Assembly: GCA_026874595.1 (NCBI GenBank)
Contig: CM049306.1
Span: forward strand, 20,147,019-20,211,018
DNA from: Sipunculus nudus
Taxonomy: Eukaryota; Annelida; Sipuncula; Golfingiida; Sipunculidae
DNA length: 64,000 bases
Direction: 5' to 3'
Shown one piece after another: positions 57,613 to 64,000 of this stretch. Under the pieces are notes generated by a model that did no database searches, was not told the origin of the DNA, and saw nothing but the letters and a program-made list of their open reading frames with translations. Positions within the stretch are counted from its first letter, which is position 1; each line of letters starts with the position of its first letter. Made by a program: the position numbers and the translations under genes.

Positions 57613-57925
57613 GTAGCAGGTACAGACTATCAGTCCCAATAATCATAATAAGTTTTGTGAAAATCCACCAAATGGTTCCTGAGTAATAAGCATCTTAATG
57701 TTTTTCTATAATCAGCTCTAAAATGTAGAAAAATAGGTCAAGGTCACCCATCTTCAAATTTGACCGAGATTTTGTCGATATACATCTTTACCGAGGAAAT
57801 AAAATTCTGACGGTGAATCCTTTTCCAGATATCTCGCTCACAAGGTAAAAGTTAACGGACGCCGGACGGACGGACGGACGGACAGCTTGGGTGACGACAA
57901 TAGCCCATCAGCCTAAGGGCTGAGG
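57613..57925 (+). repeat. GGCGCC repeat family G, right part
   Basis: Continues the unit broken at 55500: GTAGCAGGTACAGACTATCA, AATAGGTCAAGGTCACCCAT, TTGTCGATATACATC and a GGACGGACGGACGGACAG tract. It ends with AGCCCATCAGCCTAAGGGCT, an inverted GCCTAAGGGC-type sequence. Confidence 0.7.
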
Positions 57926-58215
57926 GCTAATGATTGTAGCTGGCACCGCCAGTCTTGTTTACAATAAAACTATCAGAGATATATACATTTGCCCAATTTC
58001 AGAATGATATATCAAACCCCTCCTGAAAATAAGCAGGGACACACACTGTGCAAAAATTATTGTAAGTGGCACCACCAGTCTTGTATACGACAAAGCTATT
58101 CGATATGTATATATATGCCCAATTTCAGGCTGATAAATCAAATTCCTCTGTAGAAATAAGCAGGTACATACACTGTGCAAAAGTCATTGTAGATGGCGAC
58201 ACCTGTCTTATGAAC
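57926..58215 (-). repeat. Repeat C, 128-bp units, reverse orientation
   Basis: Units begin near 57930, 58060 and 58190 with TGGCACCACCAGTCTTGT and contain GCCCAATTTCAG, GATATATCAAA and AAATAAGCAGG. This is the reverse complement of the family at 14340-14830. Confidence 0.8.
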
Positions 58216-58279
58216 GTGAAAGCCATCAAAGACAAATACAGGTCAAAATATCAGGCCAATACATCAAAATTACCTTGAG

Positions 58280-58930
58280 TCTGATGCATGGGGCTGACCA
58301 GACTTAGGTGAGAAAGGCAGTTGCCCCGAGTGAACTGTGACCAATTTGCTGGCTTAGGCTACTGCACTGAGTGAACTCATGACCTGCACCTGGCTGGACT
58401 GAGCGAACTCTTGACCTGTTGCATAATCTGTCACAGTATGCAGTCTGCCAAAGCTATAAATAGATCAAGGCTGAACTGTGGTGCCAAATCTGATGCAGTG
58501 GGCAGTCTGCTAACACTAAAAATAGAATGCAGCTACTGCACTGAGTGAACTCCTGACCCATACCTGGCTGCACTGAGTGAACTCTTGACCTGTTGCCTAA
58601 TCTGATACAGTTGGCAGTCTGCCAAAGCTATAAATAGATCCAGACTGACCTCTAGCCTGTTGCCAAGTTCTGAAATAGTAACCACACCATTGCATAAGCT
58701 CATGCAGGGGCCCTGCCCTGAGGGGCATGACACCCATGAGGTGATCACATGGTGCCCATGAGGTGTTCACATGTCGCCCATGAGGTGATCACATGTCACC
58801 CATGAGGTGATCACATGCCTTGTGCTTGGCTGCACTGATTCAACTCTTGACCTAAATCTGGCTGCACTGAATGAACTTTTGATCTGTTGCCAAATCTGAA
58901 ATAGTTGGCAGTTTTTCAACCTTTTTAAAG
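58280..58930 (-). repeat. CTGCACTGAGTGAACTC tandem repeat
   Basis: Phrases CTGCACTGAGTGAACTC, TTGACCTGTTGC, AATCTGATACAGTTGGCAGT and CAAAGCTATAAATAGATC recur four to five times with irregular spacing. Reverse-complement relatives occur next to repeat C at about 14160-14280, so the two repeats travel together. Confidence 0.65.
58732..58820. repeat. 22-bp tandem repeat, four units
   Basis: CCCATGAGGTGATCACATG with a 3-base variable end repeats four times, each containing the palindrome TGATCA except one unit (TGTTCA). Confidence 0.85.
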
Positions 58931-58969
58931 ATACAGACACAATCTTGGAGTGTTGGTGAATCTGTTGAC

Positions 58970-61675
58970 ACATTCTGAAAGACTTTGGCTAAAATTGTTT
59001 TTTTTTTCAAGATGACATATTCATAAACTTTTTAGCAAAATATCTAAATATCTAGAATACTAAATGATGCAGTTCTTTCATTGTTAAAGGTCCAATAATT
59101 CTGCCAAAAATTATTCAGGTCACCTACGAATAATTGTTGTGCAATGTTACAGAAGTTATAATTGAAACAATAATTTTGTAGAAGAACAGTTTTGCAGTCC
59201 TCAGTTTGAAATAGACATAATAATGGCCATAAGACCAACAAAAGCTTTTCTGATATGATTGAAAGAACCATGTCCTCGGATAATTCTTTTGAAAAATTGA
59301 ACAATTCCACTTGACAGTTTCATCATAAACATTTTAAGCTGAAAGAGGCTAAAATTATGAGGTTTTTGCTCATAAAAAAAGGACAATGTAGGTGGCACCA
59401 AAAAATCTGCAACTTCGAATATGATTCATGTGACCAACATTTGCACAATACTTGGTAATGCTATCTTCTGTCATTGCTGAGATTACTATGTCGGTATGCT
59501 TACTTGGCCAAATGACTGTTCAAATTCATGCAACTCCACTAAAATTCATCAAATGCAAACCATTTGAACAAACTTGAGAGGGCTTGCCTCTCGGATCATT
59601 TTTGCAAAATATTGGACAATTTGGCTGGACCGTTTACAAGAAGAAGACTTTTAAAATTTTTCAGCTTTTTTCCCTATAATATCTAAGTAAGCGCAGATAG
59701 CAAAAAAATAAGCTGAATCCAACAACATTTGATATGTGACAGATTATTGCATAAAATCTTGGGATGGTAGCTCCTGCCATTCCTGAGAAATTATGGGTTA
59801 ATGTACAGATGACCAATGACCCCCGTACAAAAAAAGGTCAATGCAGGTGGCGCCACCAATACCTGAATTTCATATATGACTAATGTGACCAACAATGGCA
59901 TTAAATTTGGAGATGATAGCTCCGGGCGTTTCTGAGACTGTCATTTTAGTATGCTTTTTTGACAGAGGACTAAGTTCAACTTCCTGTAACTCAGCCAAAA
60001 ATCATGGAACTTGAACAATTCAAACAAACTTGAGAGAGATGGTTATAAAAGATTATTTCTGTGAAATATTGAACAATTTGGCTTTACCGTTTCGGAGAAG
60101 AATGTTTTTAAAGGATTTTACCTTTTTCTCCAAAAATCTAAGAAAATGCAGAGTTTTTCAGATGGCTAATTTTTGCATTAAATTTCATGATGCTAGCTCC
60201 AGTCGTTTTTGAAATAGTATGGGTTAACGTACAGACGGCGGACGCCGCCACACCATCGCATTAGCTCACAGGTTCACTAAAAATTACTACATATGCATAT
60301 TGAAAGCAAAATTATAATACAGATACATCTCACTGATGGCAAAATCTTGAATTAAGTTGAGTATGGATACCTATTATTTATGATCCATGTACAGCCATCT
60401 TTATATATCCACAGAGAGCTGTATACCTGTGATTGTAAACATTGCCTGGCTTGAGGAATATCTAAAATCATAAATCTACATTTTTTAAAAGCTTTTAAAA
60501 AACATTCTTGTCAATATTAACCATAAATAACCTGAAATTTAAATGTCTAGAGGTATGATGTAATGGATGCTGATAAACAGTAGCCAGGCTAGATGTATCT
60601 GCTTCACACAGCTTACATATATGGTAAAATGACTCAATTCAATCTTTATAATTCAGCCAAAATTCATTCTTTGGAACCATAAAAGACAATTATTATAAGC
60701 ATTATTCAGGGGATTATTCTTGTAAAATATTAAACAAATTTGCCTCAGTGGCCTCATTCAAAAAACGTTTTACAGGTTTATAACTCCTATGGGAAAATAC
60801 AGCAAAATGGCTAAGCTAAGCTGCTCATAACTCAGCGAAAAATCACTGAACCAAAACCATTTGAACAAACTTGAATTATCAACATCTAAGGATAATTAAT
60901 ATGTGAGATTTAAGAATTTGGCCCAGTGGTTTTTGAGAAGAAGATCTTTGAAGCCACTTAGCTAAAATGGGATGTTATGGCATATGACTAAATTCAGCTT
61001 CCAATAAACTCAGCCAAAAGTCATTGAAATGAGACAATTTGAACAAACTTCTGAAAGCACTACTCTAGGATCATTTCTGTGCGATATTAAACAATTTGGC
61101 CATATGGTTTCAGAGAAGAAGTTTTTTGTAGCCGTCAGTATGATACGGGCACTGATGACCCCGTACAAAAAAGGCCGATGCAGGTGGCGCCACCAATACC
61201 TCAATTTCAGATATGACTCATGTGACCAACATTGGCATAAAATTTGGTGATGATAGCTCCGGGCGTTTCTGAGATTGTAATTTTAGTACGCTTTTTTTGA
61301 CAGATGACTGAATTTAACTTCCTGTAACTCGGCCAAAAATCACCGAACTTAAACCATTCTAACAAACTTGAGAAAGATTGTTCCAGGAATCATTTCTGTG
61401 AAATATTGGACAATTTGGCTGAACAGTTTCGGAGTAGAAGATTTTTAAAGCAATTATAGCTTTTTCCCAATAAAATCTAAGTAATTGCAGTTAGCAAAAA
61501 AATAAGCAAAATCCGATATAGTTTTTTAGATGACTAATTTTTTGCATAAAATTCCGTGATGCTTACTCTTGCCCTTTTCAAGATAGTATGGGTTAACGTA
61601 CAGACGACGGATGACAGAGGACGGACGCCGGAAGACGCCACACCATCGCATAAGCTCAAAGGTTTGCTAAAAAAA
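58970..61675 (+). repeat. GGCGCC repeat family E, diverged array
   Basis: Several diverged copies. The phrases AACAAACTTGAGAGAG, ATTTCTGTGAAATATT, CAATTTGGCT, GATGATAGCTCCGG and CAGGTGGCGCCACCAATACC recur near 59390-59790, 59850-60240, 60830-61060 and 61180-61600. Two tails (60205-60280 and 61585-61670) read ATGGGTTAACGTACAGACG, then GGACGCCG, then CACACCATCGCAT, TAGCTCA and GCTAAAA or CTAAAAA. ORFs across it are not coding. Confidence 0.75.
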
Positions 61676-61679
61676 TACA

Positions 61680-62150
61680 TTCGTTTTAAGATTTCATAGG
61701 AAGGGATATCAAAGTCCATGCAAAATAAATGAGCCATGAAAAATAACTGTCCACTACAACTATTGCGTCATGAACTCCCACAAATAAATAAAATAAATAT
61801 ATCTTTTCTTTCATTTAAATTACGTTTCAACTAACCATATTATTTTCTCTTTTTTTATCTAGAATAAATTGTCCCACTTGTTGTCCAAGTTGTGGCTACA
61901 CTGCCATATGAATATTGAATAAGCATGAAGTAAACTATTGTACAAAACAAATAATGAGTAACCAGTAACAGAAGACATTCTCAATTGTACATTAGAGGGA
62001 AACAGACATAGCTATGCAGTCCAAGGCAGAAGTGTTTAATAGCACAATATGAGGATATTTCTATGACAGTTTGTCACAAGTCCCCTTACATATACCCGGA
62101 AATTAGTTGTGCCCCTATCAAGAGAAGAAAATAACAAAATCTATAGGATT
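61680..62150. other. No supported gene
   Basis: AT-rich, unassigned DNA. Confidence 0.4.
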
Positions 62151-62588
62151 CTTCTCCCACTTAGTAGGTGAGCTATATGTGAAAGATCAAAGATTTAGGA
62201 TGAAAGGTTTGGCTTAAAATGTATCCACAGGCTTTTCAAAGAAGTGGCTCCTGTGACCTTGACCTTTGACCTTGTGACCTCAATTTCCCTGTTGGTAGGT
62301 GAGCTGTATGTGAAAGATGGAAGGTTTGGGATGAAAATTTTGGCTAAAAGAATTATTTCTGGGGGGTGCAAACACACCCTGTAACTTCGTGAATATAGGT
62401 CACAGTGACCTAATTTCAGGTATGAAAGATCTTTTTAGAACCTCTAAGACTGCATAGGGTTCATGAGCCTAGCCCCTACGGTTAAGATTTGTGCCCTGCT
62501 AATGGACGGACAGCCGGCCGGACGGAAGGAAGGACGATGGACAAAGACCCATTGCTATAGCCCAGCATGACTGAAAGTCAGCCGAGTT
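62150..62588 (+). repeat. Tandem GTAGGTGAGCT units plus composite repeat A tail
   Basis: GTAGGTGAGCTATATGTGAA occurs at 62165 and a close copy at 62296, about 130 bp apart. Between them is TGACCTTGACCTTTGACCTT, a run of AGGTCA-type half sites. The A tail follows: GTCACAGTGACCTAATTTCA, a GGACGGACAGCC stretch, and a hairpin-like CATGACTGAAAGTCAGCCGA. Confidence 0.65.
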
Positions 62589-62623
62589 AAAACAAGGGAC
62601 CTATGGGTCACGACGCTCAGCTG
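62589..62623 (+). repeat. Module B copy 4
   Basis: AAAACAAGGGACCTATGGGT then CACGACGCTCAGCTG. It directly abuts the A tail, which shows the physical link between A and B. Confidence 0.65.
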
Positions 62624-63829
62624 TTATATATGATAAAAAAATATTATTTAGAAATGAGGCACATGCTGGTTTTGTGTGGTAATAAATATAAGCTGTGATA
62701 TGAGTTGTTGTTGTTTAGCTTATGTATGATTTTGATAGTACCTTTGGAGACAGGGAAGAGGATTGATTTCATTTATTTTATTAACAAATGGAGTACTATT
62801 GTCACACAGATTTTGACTTGGCAATATAACTTATAAGCAGAATATATAAGGGATTAACTATTAATTAAAAAAAATTACAAATATTGTCCCAAATATAATT
62901 TTTATTAAAAATAACAAGAGAATCATATGATTTTTTAAAATGAAATATAACTGAAATGATTATTAAAATAATATTAAAGAATATATTCATGAATGCATTA
63001 ATGAATACATTTTGAAAGTATTTGCACTGGTATTCATATACTTTCATTTTTACCTGAATTCCCATTCTTTATGCAAGAAATTTTATAATGGAGTACATAA
63101 TCATATTCGTATTTAAATACAATTACAAAGTATTCGCACCATGTCTGGTATTTATTCAGTTTTCACCAAACAATGATGTTGAGAATCCAGAATATACAAA
63201 ATTCACACATTTAAATAATGATCATAAGTACCTGGTTTTATGGCTTTTATTTATATTAAAAAATAACTGTAATAAATTCATTTTGGACTAATTTCACATC
63301 AATGTACACACTAGACACAGTAGGAATCTAGATTAATATTATCAACTGCATCTTTGTCTATCATTAATTTCCATCAAATGATCCCTAATGATTAGTAATG
63401 AATGATATGATTTACTTCTTTATCATTAAAATTGAACTGAAAAATACCATAGGTGACTGCATGGTGTTATTTGGAATACGTGACATTCTATCCATCGATA
63501 CAAGATTCTTATATCATCAGTAACTGCAAGTTAATTTCCTGTTATTATAAACTAACAAATTCCTTTTCTATTTTTCATTAATTTTTTATTAAAAACCAAT
63601 AAAAATTTATTAATTTATTGTTTATTGTATGTAGTTGGTTAAAACTACTAGATGAGTTGGGTTGGACACCTGGATCAACTGTGGCTGGCCATAAGCTGCC
63701 TGGATTCCCTGTATGCCTCGCCTCAAGCATGCATAATTTGCTGAAAGTTCAACAAGGTCAACATACAGGTGACTCAAGAGGGGCTGGAGAGAGCCAAAGT
63801 CTGACAGGGTCTCATAAAAACATTAATAA
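62624..63829. other. AT-rich stretch with no supported gene
   Basis: Very AT-rich DNA. ORFs at 62865 (minus), 63088 and 63618 are short and lack features. Confidence 0.4.
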
Positions 63830-64000
63830 AAGCTACAATTTTTGGCCAATTTCTTTCAGCTTTCTAAACTTAAAAGCTGAAATCCTTTTGTGTGCATGAT
63901 ATGAAAATTATATCAACAGTGCTCACAGGAAACAAACGTGCCATGGTCAAAATTGGGCAAAATTTAAGTTACTAATTTTACATTTATACTAATAACTTAT
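63830..64000 (+). repeat. Interspersed repeat R1, copy 4, cut by the window edge
   Basis: Contains GAAAATTATATCAACAGTGC, CGTGCCATGGTCAAAATTGG and ATTTATACTAATAACTTAT. It is in the opposite orientation to the copy at the left edge. Confidence 0.72.

Noticed and set aside
58732-58820. CRISPR-like array
   Set aside because: The units are directly adjacent without spacers, in a eukaryotic repeat. It is an ordinary minisatellite.

Overview
The window looks like nuclear DNA from a marine invertebrate, most probably a bivalve mollusc; this is an inference. The sequence is AT-rich, gene-poor and full of TA, CT and CATA microsatellites. It carries decayed non-LTR retrotransposons, a tRNA-derived SINE, small TIR transposons, and several interspersed families built around the palindrome GGTGGCGCCACC. 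Splice sites and AATAAA signals fit a eukaryote. No prokaryotic operon, rRNA, functional tRNA or CRISPR array is visible.

Genes: one gene is well supported, on the plus strand. Exon 1 (28154-28234) encodes a signal peptide and ends at a good donor. Exon 2 (34747-35424) follows a good acceptor about 6.5 kb away, and both borders are phase 0. The joined product (252 aa) is a secreted, cysteine-free, extremely basic Lys/Arg/His/Gln protein studded with RxKR sites. I recognise no family. A GC-richer promoter and 5' UTR region precedes exon 1, and a poly(A) signal lies at 36632. Facing it, 37174-37464 on the minus strand looks like a terminal coding exon with its own AATAAA just past the stop. A 104-codon ORF at 45440 is a weaker candidate.

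Layout. 1-6.4 kb: AT-rich DNA, then a 148-bp satellite with CTGT tracts and a 330-bp tandem repeat. 6.4-9.2 kb: composite interspersed repeats on the minus strand. 9.2-11.3 kb: a broken LINE on the minus strand. 11.5-19 kb: tandem arrays of 146, 128 and about 165 bp. 19-27.8 kb: mostly unassigned DNA with microsatellites and one 178-bp TIR element. 27.8-36.7 kb: the secreted-protein gene. 37-40.2 kb: the minus-strand exon and a composite repeat. 40.67-42.40 kb: a foldback-like TIR element with a 6-bp target duplication and a LINE fragment inside. 43-51.4 kb: two copies of a TIR element with 8-bp duplications, a SINE and more composite repeats. 51.8-54.5 kb: a tandem segmental duplication holding a decayed Ser/Asp-rich 36-bp minisatellite. 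54.6-62.6 kb: repeats interrupted by a Harbinger-like MITE and a 2.1-kb hAT-like element, followed by diverged GGCGCC-family arrays. 62.6-64 kb: AT-rich DNA ending in the same repeat, in opposite orientation, that opens the window.

The genes do not form an obvious functional unit. Most of the window records transposon insertion, nesting and tandem amplification, and some insertions can be read exactly because an uninterrupted copy of the target repeat is also present.
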